Notes under the pieces: generated by a model | Database searches by the model: none | The model's input: only the letters and a program-made list of their open reading frames with translations | Told to the model about the DNA's origin: nothing | Shown: positions 34,825 through 44,437 of the stretch, one piece after another | Numbering within the stretch: the stretch's first letter is position 1 | How the letters are laid out: every line of letters starts with the position of its first letter | Assembly: GCA_016872645.1 (NCBI GenBank) | Contig: VGZH01000033.1 | Location: 1-58,270 of the forward strand | Source of the DNA: Planctomycetota bacterium | GTDB taxonomy: Bacteria > Planctomycetota > Planctomycetia > Planctomycetales > Planctomycetaceae | Direction: 5' to 3' | DNA: 58,270 nucleotides | Program-made: the position numbers and the translations under genes

Positions 34825-36153
34825 ATGTTACCCCTTCGACTGCTGCTGACATTCATGGTGACGGTTGTGGGCATGCTGTTTTCCACAACCGGTTTCGCGT
34901 GGCAATCGACGTCCGTTCGTCCTTCCGTCGATTTTCGAGACGACGCCGAATTGACCGTCGCTGACGACGAAATCACGCTTCAGGACAAAACTCCCGCCAA
35001 GCCGAAGGACCCGCCAAAGCCTCCAACTCGGCCGCAGACACCGCCAGCGCCTCCTTCGCGACCGTCGATACCGCCCGTGCCAGTTCCCGCGCAACCACAA
35101 CAGCCGCAGCCACAGTTCAATCCGTTTGTGAATCCGCAACCAAACCAACCGTACTTGGCTAGGCTCTCACGGGCTCCGGACATGTTTGGCGATTCGTTCG
35201 GATCATTCACCGGGTTGACGTTCGCTGACCCAAATACGACGTCACCTGACATCAAAAGCTCAGAAATTCGACTGCCAAAACCCGGCGGCCCTCGAGTCTT
35301 CAAGAACGAACAGTCGCGCGCCATGCCGACCGACCGAGTCTTTGGGCTGTATCACCACTTTCAGAACGCGTACCGTTTGGAGACTGCTTCCGCGAACGTC
35401 GATCTCTTCACGCTCGGCTTCGAAAAGACGTTCTTGGAAGGAAACACCTCGATCGAACTCCGGATGCCGCTCAGTAATCCGGTCGGACTATCGACAGGAG
35501 TCACCGGCCAAAGTTTTCAAACTCATGCGGCCGGGGATTTGATCGTCACTTTCAAGGGCCTGGTCTACTCCGACGAATCACAGGCGGTGGCACTGGGACT
35601 GGCGGTCAACACTCCCACCGGAAGCGACTTGAACGTCACTGTGAATAGTGTGAACAGCTTCACACTCAAGAACGATGCCGCGCATCTGATCCCTTTCGTC
35701 GCGTACCAAGCCGCTCTGAACGATGACGTTTTCTTCAATGGGTTTTTGCAGTTCGACACGCCGACCAATGCCAACTCGGCGCAATCCCGAAGTGGGATTG
35801 GCGGCGCGATTGTCACCAATGGTTCAGTGACCGATCAAACGCTGATGTACGTCGATGCGTCATTTGGCTATTGGCTGTTCCGAGATGACGAAGCAGAATT
35901 CCTCCAAGGTTTGGCGGGCGTACTCGAGTTGCACTACACGACCGCATTGAATCGGGCCGACAACGTCGACCTCACAGTCGTAGAATTTGGTGCGACCTCC
36001 GGCCGTTACGACGTGCTGAATTTGACCGTTGGCCTGCAAGCCAACATCGCCCGCAACACGTTGCTCCGAGCCGCCTTCGTCACGCCGCTCACCGACAGTA
36101 GGAACCGTTTTTTTGACAGCGAGTTTTCACTGGCCGTCGTCTTCCAACTGTGA
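34825..36153 (+). CDS. exported beta-barrel-like protein with proline-rich linker
   Basis: 442 residues. Signal peptide 1-26 (LLLTFMVTVVGMLFSTTGFA). About 50-100 is a Pro-rich linker (PKDPPKPPTRPQTPPAPPS). From about 170 the chain alternates amphipathic beta strands (FEKTFLEGNTSIELRMPL, VALGLAVNTPTGSDL, LNLTVGLQANI) and ends in SLAVVFQL, as in outer-membrane barrels. AGGGAAAG just before the ATG at 34825 supports this start over the far upstream open frame. Likely outer-membrane channel or assembly protein; substrate unknown. A decayed C-terminal copy follows. Confidence 0.75.
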   Translation: MLPLRLLLTFMVTVVGMLFSTTGFAWQSTSVRPSVDFRDDAELTVADDEITLQDKTPAKPKDPPKPPTRPQTPPAPPSRPSIPPVPVPAQPQQPQPQFNPFVNPQPNQPYLARLSRAPDMFGDSFGSFTGLTFADPNTTSPDIKSSEIRLPKPGGPRVFKNEQSRAMPTDRVFGLYHHFQNAYRLETASANVDLFTLGFEKTFLEGNTSIELRMPLSNPVGLSTGVTGQSFQTHAAGDLIVTFKGLVYSDESQAVALGLAVNTPTGSDLNVTVNSVNSFTLKNDAAHLIPFVAYQAALNDDVFFNGFLQFDTPTNANSAQSRSGIGGAIVTNGSVTDQTLMYVDASFGYWLFRDDEAEFLQGLAGVLELHYTTALNRADNVDLTVVEFGATSGRYDVLNLTVGLQANIARNTLLRAAFVTPLTDSRNRFFDSEFSLAVVFQL

Positions 36154-36291
36154 TGTCTACATTTTTGTTAGCACCTTGCGAACTCTGAGTAGAGCCGTCT
36201 TGTCACTTTCTGAGGAACGGCAGGGTGGTCCGTCTGTTGGCAAATTGCTTGCTGACCGCGTGGGTGTTACGGCTCCCCGGCAGTGTTGCTG

Positions 36292-36511
36292 TTTGGCAAT
36301 CAACCGCGCTGACATCGTTCAGGACAGCACCGGACTGGTGACTTTCGTTACCAACACTGGCAGCTTCGATACCTTCAACTTGACTAGCGGTTCGCACACC
36401 AAATTTGCCCACTCAACGATCATCCACGCCGGCTAAGTCACGCCGCTGCGCGACGGCAATCACCGCTTCTTCGACAACGAGTTCAACGTTGCCGTCATCT
36501 TCCGCGACTGA
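36292..36511 (+). pseudogene. decayed tandem copy of the C-terminus of the preceding barrel gene
   Basis: The frame reads INRADIVQDSTGLVTFVTNT, FDTFNLTSGSHTKFAHSTII, TAA at 36434-36436, then VTPLRDGNHRFFDNEFNVAV, IFRD and TGA at 36509. It aligns through its length with the last 75 residues of the preceding protein (LNRADNVDLTVVE ... VTPLTDSRNRFFDSEFSLAV). Only the final part of the paralogue survives and it carries an internal stop. Confidence 0.75.
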
Positions 36512-36605
36512 CCGGTCGAACGCCCGCGCAGGCCAGATTTTTCCAAATTGGCTCCGACTTGCATTACGAAGTCCACCGCGAATGATTCATGCGATCCGGA
36601 CTTCA

Positions 36606-37091
36606 TCACCGAATGAACTGCCGTACGTAGTCCGCTCCCAGGCCGACCGATTCGAAGTGCCGGCGGCACATGTCGATCTTGGTGTGGACGTCGTCGTAGC
36701 CACAGGCTCGATGCTGGTCGTCGAAGTAGATCAACGCTCCGCAGACGTGGAATAGCGTGATCATCTCGTCGTCGGAGTCGACTGTCAGCGTGTGGACTTC
36801 GCCAGGTGGCTCGAAGACGTAGTCCCCCGCCTTCGCGGTCCAGTCATGTTCGAGGTACCGCCACGTCCCCTTGATGACGTAGCCATGCACTGGCGCGGGA
36901 TGCCGATGTCGGCTGAGTACTCCCGATCGCCGCACACGCAATAAGTTGACCCACTCGCCTTGCACTGTGTTGAGAAGCAGCGGTCGAAACCAAATGTTAG
37001 GAGCTTGAGGCACCCACAAACGATCGTCGTCCGGCATCGTCGCCGTGACCAAATCCGGCACGGCAAAAGGGGGAGGGGGCAGTTCAGCCAT
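36606..37091 (-). CDS. cupin-domain protein, 2,4'-dihydroxyacetophenone-dioxygenase-like
   Basis: 161 residues. Cupin motif 1 is seen in LSRHRHPAPVHGYVIKGTWR (His pair, Gly) and motif 2 in AGDYVFEPPGEVHTLTVD, giving a metal site with at least three His. The closest family I recognise is the acetylacetone/dihydroxyacetophenone dioxygenase-type cupins, but the substrate is not fixed. ATG at 37091 lies five bases after the stop of the large FHA protein on the same strand, so the two are translationally close and probably one operon. Confidence 0.82.
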   Translation of the reverse strand: MAELPPPPFAVPDLVTATMPDDDRLWVPQAPNIWFRPLLLNTVQGEWVNLLRVRRSGVLSRHRHPAPVHGYVIKGTWRYLEHDWTAKAGDYVFEPPGEVHTLTVDSDDEMITLFHVCGALIYFDDQHRACGYDDVHTKIDMCRRHFESVGLGADYVRQFIR

Positions 37092-37096
37092 GACAC

Positions 37097-40000
37097 TCAC
37101 TCGGTCTTCGGAGAGTCTAACTTGTCTTCGGACGCAGGAGCGTCCTTCTTCGGCGGAGTCTCTGGCTTCTTCGGATCGTTGTCGTCTTTCGGCTTGTCCT
37201 CGGTGGTTGGCTTCACTTCGGCGGGCTTCTCGACTGGCGTGGGTTGAGCCTTCACAGGTTCGGACTTCAAGGCGGCCACGAATTCCGGGACGAGTGATTC
37301 GATGTGCTGCAAACTTCCATCAGCGGTGAGCACAACCAGCAGATTTCCCACGCGAAGCGGTCCGTGGGTCGCCACTTGACCGAGCGATATTTTCTGTTCC
37401 ACCTTGCCAGTCTTCGCGTCGATGCGAAGCACGTCACCCGATTGTTGAACGGCAAGCAGTACGTTGCCGACCAGCAATGGGTTGCCTACCAGGCCGACTC
37501 CATCGAGATTGCAGGTCCAGAGTGACTGCTTCGGATCGGCCGCGTCGAACGCCATCAATCGTTGCCGAGACACCTCGGCCAGCATCAGCGAATCGGAGAT
37601 CCAAATCGGCTTTGAAGCCGGACCTCCCAAGTCAACCTCCGCTCGATGTTCCATCGCGGTCACGTCGAGCACTCGTAGTTTTCCAGCGGCATCGGCGGTC
37701 AACAGCCGCCCCTTGTGGAGCGTCGGCGCGACATCAATCGGTTGCGGGGAATCGATTGAAGACACCGATTGAAAAAACGTCTTGGCTCCCGTGCGATACT
37801 GCAGCTTGAGCATCTTGCCGGCACTGTCGAAGACGAGGAGCGTGTCGTCGTCAATCGCCAGGAGATGCTTCCACTTGCGAACCGGACCTTCGTTGTTGGT
37901 GTTGACGGGCGCGAGGAAATCGTCGCACGGAGGACCACCCGCACGGCCGGCCAACTTCAATCGACCGGGAATCGGCAACAGCACTCCGCCGGAAAAACGC
38001 AGCGGCGCGCATTCCAACGGCTGAGGTAAAGCGATCTCAGCCTGCGGAAGCGCACTGGGACCAATGACCCACAATTTGCCCTCGGCTCCGTTCGTCCAAA
38101 CGGCAACACGCCCCTCCGACAAAGCCGCGGCCTGCAACGGTTCGAGTGTATTCTTCGGCAGTTCCAGTTGTTTTTCGCTGCGAGCACGGAATCCGCCGGT
38201 GGTGACTTCATTCGTGCTCAGCAGAAACGTATCGGCTCCTTCGGTGACACAGACGAGTTGTCCGTCCGTGCCCTGATTTGCCGCCAACAGACGGGCGCCG
38301 ACGACGGTCTTCCAATTACTTTCCATCGACTCACCGTCCGCTTGGGTGAGATGCACGGCTTGGCCCAGCGGCAGTTGACGGCCGACGTACAGATTTCGGC
38401 CAATCATTTGCAGCGGCTGAACGCTCTGCCCAACGGCGATGGTGGCCTGCTCGTCGAGTTGCAGCACATTCGTCTTGAGCACCACTTTGCGGAGCGCACC
38501 AACCGACAGCCAGATTTGGCCGTCGGTCCCTGCCGCAAGATGTGCGGCTCCCGCATGGCTGGTCGGAATTTGTAGTGTCGCTGTCTGCGCGAGCGTTGTC
38601 TGATTCTTGTCGTCCGAAACGTTGAAGACCGTCAATCGCGGACCTGACGACGCGACGAACAACTGGTTGCCTCGCAAAATCATTTCGTCGCGGATGTGTC
38701 CTTCGACCCGCACTTCCGCCACGTCAGTCAGTCGGTCAGTTGCCTTGGACGCATTTAACACTCGCAGCCGAGAGGTCGTCGTGCGGTCGTTCTCGGCCAG
38801 CAAGACGTATTGGCCCATCGCCAACGGCGAGGCTTCGACCGTGCCAGGCTGGTGGCCGGTTTGCGAAACGAGTTTGCACTCCAGTGGGCTGAGGCTAAGC
38901 GTGTACGCGAACTCCGCTTCGCCGAAGACCAACAGATGCACGTTGTCCGTCATCGCGATGGGGGGCGCGAACAGACGCTGCGGAAACTTCAGCCGTGACG
39001 TGATCCGCCCCGAATCAGCATCGATGCGGTAAAAGTAGCCTTCCAACGTCGGCAAATAAATCTGGCCATGCGCGACGAGCGGAGGACCAGAGACCGGTTC
39101 GACCGCCTGTCGCCAGATCAATTCACCAGTGCGACGGTCCAGCAACACGAGTTGATTCTGTGTTGTGTCAAAGACGAGGACTGCCGAACGAGACGTTTCG
39201 ACCGGCACGGGAAAGAACGGCGTGCCGACACCGACCGTCCGACGCCAGATCGGATCGCCGGTGATGCTGTCGACGGCGAAGCAGCTATCCTGTCCCAAGG
39301 CGAAAATGACGCGATTCGCGGATTGCTCCTCGCTGAGCGATCGCGTTCGCACCGCCAGCGTCAGCGGCTTGGGGAGCGATTTCGCGGGATCGTCGGTTTT
39401 CGCGTCGCGTTGGAATTCCTCACGTACCGCTTGCTTCTTTGCCAACTCCAGCGTGCGACTCAAAGCTGTAGAGATTTTGCGGTCGGCGCTCAGATCCGGA
39501 TACCGCACAACCAACTTCTGCCGTGTGACGACCGCCGCCAGCGGCAACTCTTTTTTCAGTGATTCATTGATCGACGCCAGCGCCTCTTCAAAAACGCCGG
39601 ACTTAAGAATGGCTGCCTCGGCCTCCTTGCGGGCCTTCGCGATTTCCTTTTTCGCTTCGACCGGCGGCGAGTCGGGCGGGCTGTAGCGTTCCAGCAATGT
39701 TTCGGCTTCGGCCGAAATCTTCAGCAGATCGCGCTGCTTGCTGACGGCTGCAGCCTTCGGCGTGTCGAGCGCGATCTTCTTGGCGAACACGACAACGTCA
39801 TCATGCAACTCGGAAAAATACTTCGCTTCGCGATGCTCAGTGACAAACTCTTGCAGCGCCTTGATCGCATTGGAATACGCGGGCGAACCGGTCAATTCTT
39901 TGTCAACGCGAGCTGTGCTCAGCAGCACCTTGGCACCTTCGGCACCGTCAGTCAGGTTGTGGTTGGGATGAGCCTTGATGAATTCTTCCAGCTTCTGGAT

Positions 40001-41212
40001 GCCGATCGCGAATTGCGCCCCTTTGATCTCCTTGGTCGCCTCATCGAACTTCCGCCGCACCTGTTCGCGATCAATCATGAACCAAAAAACCAGCGCGACG
40101 ATCGCCAACAAGCCACCGCCTCCCCCCAGGAACAACACCAACGGCGACCGCATGACGGTCTGCTCTTTGAGCCGTTCGTTTTTTGCAAACAAAGTCCGAA
40201 GTGATGTGACCGGACCGGAGTCCGCTCCGGCATCAACATCCCGCGACCGCGAATCAAATTCCTCTGCGCCCGCTTCTTGCTCGGAATCTTCGGAGGCCTC
40301 ATCAACGAGTTCGGCCATCGTCAGTTCCGACGTTGGCGGTGAGCCGTCGAAATCGTCATCCGACTGACGTTTCGAACTGAAGCCCGCCTTGGCCGATTTC
40401 AGTCCTGGCCTCTCTTCATCCGCTTCTTGCGGGCGGTTCTCATTTTTTTCGAGGGCATCGTGCAGATTCCCCAGAGCGAGTTGTTCGCGGCCATCCTTTT
40501 TCTGTTGCGTGGGCAGCCCTCCGGCTGGTGTTCCCCCCTCCGACGATTTCGATTTCTTCGCTGGAGCCGAGGGTTCTTCAATGGTCAAAACAATGTCCAC
40601 ACTGCCGATGCGGATCATGTCCCGATTCCCAAGCGTTCGCTGCTTGACGAGCGTGCCGTTGACATCGATGCCTTCTTTGCCAGTCGCCGTCAGTTCAAAT
40701 GCCAAGCCATTCCAACTGATCCGCCCATGCAACGACGCGATTCCGTCTTCTTCAACGATCACATCGTTCGTTGTGTGCCGACCAATCGAAAAGGGCTGTG
40801 ACTTGGACAGCTCGCGAATCTCGATGTTTCCTTCGGCATCGCGAATTTCCACCCGACCGTAAATTGACGCGGGAAGCTTCGCCTCGGGAAACTCGAGGGA
40901 ACTTCCGATGCGAGCACCGCCGGTCGAGGCAGCTTCACCGTCGCGATCGTCGGAGTCATCGCGCGCGAGGCGTTCTTTTGCTGTGGGCACAGCGTGGTTG
41001 GCGTCTTTCGCGAACGAACTTGCTGTGGCCGGCGACTTCGAAACGGTGGAGCCCGGGTTCGCGGCGGGCGGCGGATCAACCTGCGCAGAGTCGGCTTCCG
41101 GCACGACAATGGTATCCTGACCACAACGTGGGCACTTGACGATTTGGCCCACCATGCGTCGTGAGACACTGTTGCGTTTGCGGCAATGCTGGCACAAAAA
41201 ACGGATCGGCAT
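37097..41212 (-). CDS. 1371-residue zinc-ribbon/FHA/TM/beta-propeller protein
   Basis: N-terminal zinc ribbon with CQHC (7-10) and CPRC (27-30); FHA domain about 120-212 (FSIGRHTTNDV, SLHGRI, GIDVNGTLV); acidic linker; one TM helix near 365-385 (VLFLGGGGGLLAIVALVFWF); TPR-like/coiled helices about 390-620; then about 650 residues of PQQ/WD-like propeller repeats (CFAVDSITGDPIWRRTV, LVLLDRRTGELIWRQAV, QIYLPTLEGYFYRID); and a Lys/Pro/Glu-rich tail. The order puts the FHA in the cytosol and the propeller outside. ATG at 41212 places the zinc ribbon at the start. Divergent (233 bp) from the TolQ/ExbD cluster. Function unknown; possibly an envelope scaffold responding to phosphorylation. Confidence 0.88.
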   Translation of the reverse strand: MPIRFLCQHCRKRNSVSRRMVGQIVKCPRCGQDTIVVPEADSAQVDPPPAANPGSTVSKSPATASSFAKDANHAVPTAKERLARDDSDDRDGEAASTGGARIGSSLEFPEAKLPASIYGRVEIRDAEGNIEIRELSKSQPFSIGRHTTNDVIVEEDGIASLHGRISWNGLAFELTATGKEGIDVNGTLVKQRTLGNRDMIRIGSVDIVLTIEEPSAPAKKSKSSEGGTPAGGLPTQQKKDGREQLALGNLHDALEKNENRPQEADEERPGLKSAKAGFSSKRQSDDDFDGSPPTSELTMAELVDEASEDSEQEAGAEEFDSRSRDVDAGADSGPVTSLRTLFAKNERLKEQTVMRSPLVLFLGGGGGLLAIVALVFWFMIDREQVRRKFDEATKEIKGAQFAIGIQKLEEFIKAHPNHNLTDGAEGAKVLLSTARVDKELTGSPAYSNAIKALQEFVTEHREAKYFSELHDDVVVFAKKIALDTPKAAAVSKQRDLLKISAEAETLLERYSPPDSPPVEAKKEIAKARKEAEAAILKSGVFEEALASINESLKKELPLAAVVTRQKLVVRYPDLSADRKISTALSRTLELAKKQAVREEFQRDAKTDDPAKSLPKPLTLAVRTRSLSEEQSANRVIFALGQDSCFAVDSITGDPIWRRTVGVGTPFFPVPVETSRSAVLVFDTTQNQLVLLDRRTGELIWRQAVEPVSGPPLVAHGQIYLPTLEGYFYRIDADSGRITSRLKFPQRLFAPPIAMTDNVHLLVFGEAEFAYTLSLSPLECKLVSQTGHQPGTVEASPLAMGQYVLLAENDRTTTSRLRVLNASKATDRLTDVAEVRVEGHIRDEMILRGNQLFVASSGPRLTVFNVSDDKNQTTLAQTATLQIPTSHAGAAHLAAGTDGQIWLSVGALRKVVLKTNVLQLDEQATIAVGQSVQPLQMIGRNLYVGRQLPLGQAVHLTQADGESMESNWKTVVGARLLAANQGTDGQLVCVTEGADTFLLSTNEVTTGGFRARSEKQLELPKNTLEPLQAAALSEGRVAVWTNGAEGKLWVIGPSALPQAEIALPQPLECAPLRFSGGVLLPIPGRLKLAGRAGGPPCDDFLAPVNTNNEGPVRKWKHLLAIDDDTLLVFDSAGKMLKLQYRTGAKTFFQSVSSIDSPQPIDVAPTLHKGRLLTADAAGKLRVLDVTAMEHRAEVDLGGPASKPIWISDSLMLAEVSRQRLMAFDAADPKQSLWTCNLDGVGLVGNPLLVGNVLLAVQQSGDVLRIDAKTGKVEQKISLGQVATHGPLRVGNLLVVLTADGSLQHIESLVPEFVAALKSEPVKAQPTPVEKPAEVKPTTEDKPKDDNDPKKPETPPKKDAPASEDKLDSPKTE

Positions 41213-41445
41213 CGCTGAGATTCTCGAAGCAGAACGAAACCAGAAGGGAGTCACACGCCGCAGCGGAAGCAGGAATCTATCCCACGAAATTCCGAAGGGA
41301 AACCCTCCAGAGCCACAGTTGCGGACAACTCTACACCTTGCCCCCTTGATTCCGCACGTGCTGGCGGTTACGTGTTTGCTCACTTTCGCGAACCTGTGCC
41401 GATCTTCGCGAAGCCGTGTTTCACCTCGCTCGGAGATTTTGCTCC

Positions 41446-42171
41446 ATGAATGCCCACGATTTGGCCCTGATTTTCGGCGACGGCCGGATGGTTTTTGTCA
41501 CGCTCGCTGCCGGCATGACCTTCAACGACATCGCGCACATGTTGGGGGACGCCTGCTTCGGTTTTTTGGGAATCAACTTCGTTTGGGGGTTGTACTGCGT
41601 GATCCTGTCATGGCGGCGAACGAAGCAATTGAAGTTTCGCAGCCATCAAGATCAGGAAGAATTTCTCAACGAGCTGCTGCCGAGATTGAAATCGGGAGCG
41701 TTCGACGAGGCGACGGAAATGTGCGAAGCCAAATCTCTGCGAGCGTTGCCGAGGCTGGCGCTCACGGTCATTTCGAATCGCCGTCTCGGCTATGACGGCC
41801 TGCGCGAGCAAGTTGGCGAATTGATCCAGCGCGACTTGATGGGGCCGCTTGAGCAGAAAATGGGCTGGGTCGCGACGACAATTAAGACTGGCCCGCTGCT
41901 GGGTCTGTTCGGAACGGTGTTGAGCATGATCGCGGCGTTCGGTCGCATCGGCACCGGCGAGAAAGTTGCACCGCACATGATCGCACACGACATCAGTATC
42001 GCTCTGATTTGCACAGCGATGGGATTAGCCACCGCGATCCCCTTCAGCTACATCCTGGCCAGCCTCAATATCCGCTCGCGAGAATTACTCGAAAGTGTTG
42101 GCACCGGCATGACGCATGTGCTGAGTTGCTTCCGTCCCGCTAAGAACAAGGTCGCCGCCAATGCACGGTGA
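41446..42171 (+). CDS. MotA/TolQ/ExbB-type proton channel protein
   Basis: 241 residues with three TM segments (about 35-55, 135-160, 180-205). GPLLGLFGTVLSMIAAFGRI is the conserved TolQ/ExbB TM2 signature and IALICTAMGLATAIPFSYIL is TM3. ATG at 41446 is the internal Met that precedes the first hydrophobic stretch. The gene overlaps the next by 11 bases (ATG within the end), which indicates translational coupling. It forms the inner-membrane channel that uses the proton or sodium gradient. Confidence 0.92.
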   Translation: MNAHDLALIFGDGRMVFVTLAAGMTFNDIAHMLGDACFGFLGINFVWGLYCVILSWRRTKQLKFRSHQDQEEFLNELLPRLKSGAFDEATEMCEAKSLRALPRLALTVISNRRLGYDGLREQVGELIQRDLMGPLEQKMGWVATTIKTGPLLGLFGTVLSMIAAFGRIGTGEKVAPHMIAHDISIALICTAMGLATAIPFSYILASLNIRSRELLESVGTGMTHVLSCFRPAKNKVAANAR

Positions 42172-42652
42172 ATCCGCCGCAAAGCTCGAATCAGGTTTCA
42201 GCAACGGACTGGCGGGTAAGCGGCGCGAAGTCGAAGACCCGGAATTCGACGTCACCGCGATGGTCGATCTCGTCTCGCTGATGAATATCTACTTTTTGGT
42301 TTCGTGGGTCATGGCGATGTCTAACGAAGTGGACTTGCCCGCCGCCAAGCATTGTGTGGCTGGCGATCTCGACACTTCAGTCATGGTGATCGTGAAAAAG
42401 GGAGATGAACGCGGCTCTTCGGTCGTCATCGGCGAGGATGGCGACGGCGAAGTGCTGACCGATCGAGCCGTCATCCTGCAGAAAGTCACCGAAGCGGTGA
42501 AAGCTGGAGCAAAAGACGCCAGCCCCAAGGACACCCTGCTGATTAAGGCCGAGCGGGAGGTCCCGTTAAGAGACATCTCTCACATTGCCAGTGCTGCCTC
42601 TTCCACCGAAGGCATCAAGCTGCGACTGGCGGTGCTGGAAAAGGAAAACTAG
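42161..42652 (+). CDS. ExbD/TolR-like protein 1
   Basis: 163 residues. A short cytosolic N-terminus, then one TM helix with the essential Asp: FDVTAMVDLVSLMNIYFLV. The periplasmic part is about 100 residues with the usual ExbD end (LLIKAEREVPLRDISHI). The TM is more polar (SLMN) than in most ExbD. Partner of the TolQ-like protein; 11-base overlap. Confidence 0.88.
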   Translation: MHGESAAKLESGFSNGLAGKRREVEDPEFDVTAMVDLVSLMNIYFLVSWVMAMSNEVDLPAAKHCVAGDLDTSVMVIVKKGDERGSSVVIGEDGDGEVLTDRAVILQKVTEAVKAGAKDASPKDTLLIKAEREVPLRDISHIASAASSTEGIKLRLAVLEKEN

Positions 42653-42735
42653 CCGAGGTTAGGGTGAGCGTTTTGCCCCCTCAGCGTCGCCGACAATCGG
42701 AGTCGATCTGAGCGTCCGACCTTCAGGAATCTCAA

Positions 42736-43362
42736 ATGCGGTTGCAGTGCCCTAAATGTAAAATCGAGTTATACGTCGCTGACGATAACAGTGATGACGT
42801 TGTGCTTTGCACGGGCTGCCGCTCGAAGCTCCGCATTCCGGCACCGCATCAACTGTTGGAATCCGATGCCGACGACGACGATTTTGATGCCGACGATTCC
42901 GATGCAGACGCTCCACTGTTTTCCGGAGATGACGACGACGGAAAGTACGCGGACCTGGTCGATATGACGGCGATGGTGGACATCGTCTTCTTTCTATTGA
43001 TCTTCTTTATGATCACGACCGCGTCCGGAATCATTTCCTGCATCAATATGCCGGAGACCAAGCAAGAAGGTGCGGCAACGGCTTCTCGGCGAACGGCTGC
43101 CGATCTCGACCAAGACAGCGAGTGCGTCGTCGTCCGTGTCGACAGCCAAAACCGCATCTTCATCGACGATGTCGAGTTCCCGACGGAAGCCGATTTGCGC
43201 GGCCGCTTGCGCAGCGCGCTGGCCTTGAATGCCAAGAAGCTACTCGTCAAAGCTCACGGCGACGCCTTCAACGGCACGTTCGTGATGATCCAGGACCTTG
43301 GCTACGACCTCGAATTCAAAGAATTCATGCTTTCGGTCGCCAAGGAAGAAGAGCCGCAGTGA
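42736..43362 (+). CDS. ExbD/TolR-like protein 2 with N-terminal zinc ribbon
   Basis: 208 residues. Residues 1-38 form a zinc ribbon: CPKC (5-8) and CTGC (26-29). A strongly acidic linker (DADDDDFDADDSDADAP) follows, then the TM helix VDMTAMVDIVFFLLIFFMIT with the conserved Asp, and a periplasmic ExbD domain (LLVKAHGDAFNGTFVMIQD). A zinc ribbon on ExbD is not seen in classical systems. It resembles the zinc ribbon of the divergent FHA/propeller protein. 83 bp after ExbD 1. Confidence 0.9.
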   Translation: MRLQCPKCKIELYVADDNSDDVVLCTGCRSKLRIPAPHQLLESDADDDDFDADDSDADAPLFSGDDDDGKYADLVDMTAMVDIVFFLLIFFMITTASGIISCINMPETKQEGAATASRRTAADLDQDSECVVVRVDSQNRIFIDDVEFPTEADLRGRLRSALALNAKKLLVKAHGDAFNGTFVMIQDLGYDLEFKEFMLSVAKEEEPQ

Positions 43363-43381
43363 GGAGACTCGGCGACGCCTG

Positions 43382-44344
43382 CTACTTAATTGGCGTCTGG
43401 CTGGTGATCGTGAATTCGTAGCCTTCCTTGGCCGAGCGGACCGAGAAATAAGTCTTCTTGATTTCAGCGGCTTTACGTTTTTTGTAATCCAGTTCCAAGA
43501 CCGCCAACTGATTCTCCGTCTGCGGCGGATAGAAGTGCATGATCAGGGCGTTGTTCGCGTCGACCCCCGCCTTCTGGAAAAGTTGCACATCGACTCCCTT
43601 GCGAGTGCCACCCTTCCAAGTGAAGTACAGCCGTTTCTCTTGCTGTCCGCTGGTCACCGTGCGAACGGTTGGGCGTGGCGCGGTCAGTTTGCTGACCAGG
43701 ATCAGCTTGCCATCTGGCATCAGCGCCCCTAATTCGATGCCAAAAAATTCCAATTGCTGAGCATATTCGTCGAGCGTGCCCCGTTCGACGAACTTCACGA
43801 ACCATCGCATCTCGCGAGGAAAGCCCCCCTTGCCTGTGCCGAATCCAATTGGGGGACGACCCGTTCCCCCTTTCGTGCCGAACGGGCTACCGGGCCGGGT
43901 CATTACGGCGGTCGCTGGCGCAAAGGCTTGATTCACCAATGGGGAATCGGAGGAATCAGAACTTTCCATTTGGGTCGAATCAGCGACATCGGCAACCGCA
44001 TCCAGTGACTCGGCGGAGACTTCGGCCGTGTCTGGAATTTCCTCGGCCTCGGCCATTGCCGGTGCATTCGGATCCACATCGGGTGAGCCCAGCGCCAGCG
44101 TTTCACCCGGTGTGCCATCCTCGAATCCGTGCGGATCGCCGCCGGGATCTTCCTCCAAGAGCTGCACTGCCGGTGGTCGCTTTGGCGTGGGCAGCAAGTT
44201 CGCGATCCAAATCGTGATCAGCAAGAACGTGGTTGTCCCCAGCAGCATGCAAAACGCAAACAGCCCCGAAGTGACTTGATCGTGCTGCGACATGCTGATC
44301 GCTGGCGCACGTTTTTGACTGGGACTTTCTGCGGTACTGCTCAC
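43382..44344 (-). CDS. single-TM envelope protein with disordered linker (TonB/TolA-like layout)
   Basis: About 320 residues from GTG 44344 (ATG at 44293 is the alternative start). One TM helix (LFAFCMLLGTTTFLLITIWI, near 30-50), a long acidic Pro/Ser/Asp-rich linker with PGGDP and GTPGE, then a compact C-terminal domain of about 150 residues (REMRWFVKFVERGTLDEYAQ ... FTITSQTPIK). The layout of TM, disordered stalk and globular end resembles TonB or TolA, but the sequence is not recognisably TonB. It converges on the ExbD genes with a 19-base gap. I infer it belongs to the same complex. Confidence 0.7.
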   Translation of the reverse strand: MSSTAESPSQKRAPAISMSQHDQVTSGLFAFCMLLGTTTFLLITIWIANLLPTPKRPPAVQLLEEDPGGDPHGFEDGTPGETLALGSPDVDPNAPAMAEAEEIPDTAEVSAESLDAVADVADSTQMESSDSSDSPLVNQAFAPATAVMTRPGSPFGTKGGTGRPPIGFGTGKGGFPREMRWFVKFVERGTLDEYAQQLEFFGIELGALMPDGKLILVSKLTAPRPTVRTVTSGQQEKRLYFTWKGGTRKGVDVQLFQKAGVDANNALIMHFYPPQTENQLAVLELDYKKRKAAEIKKTYFSVRSAKEGYEFTITSQTPIK

Positions 44345-44437
44345 GATCAGAATTCTTTCAATCGGCAACTCAACGTCGTTGGCTCAAGGCAACAAAAGTG
44401 AAACCTCGTGCTGGCGCGTTGGGGTGGTGACTCACAC

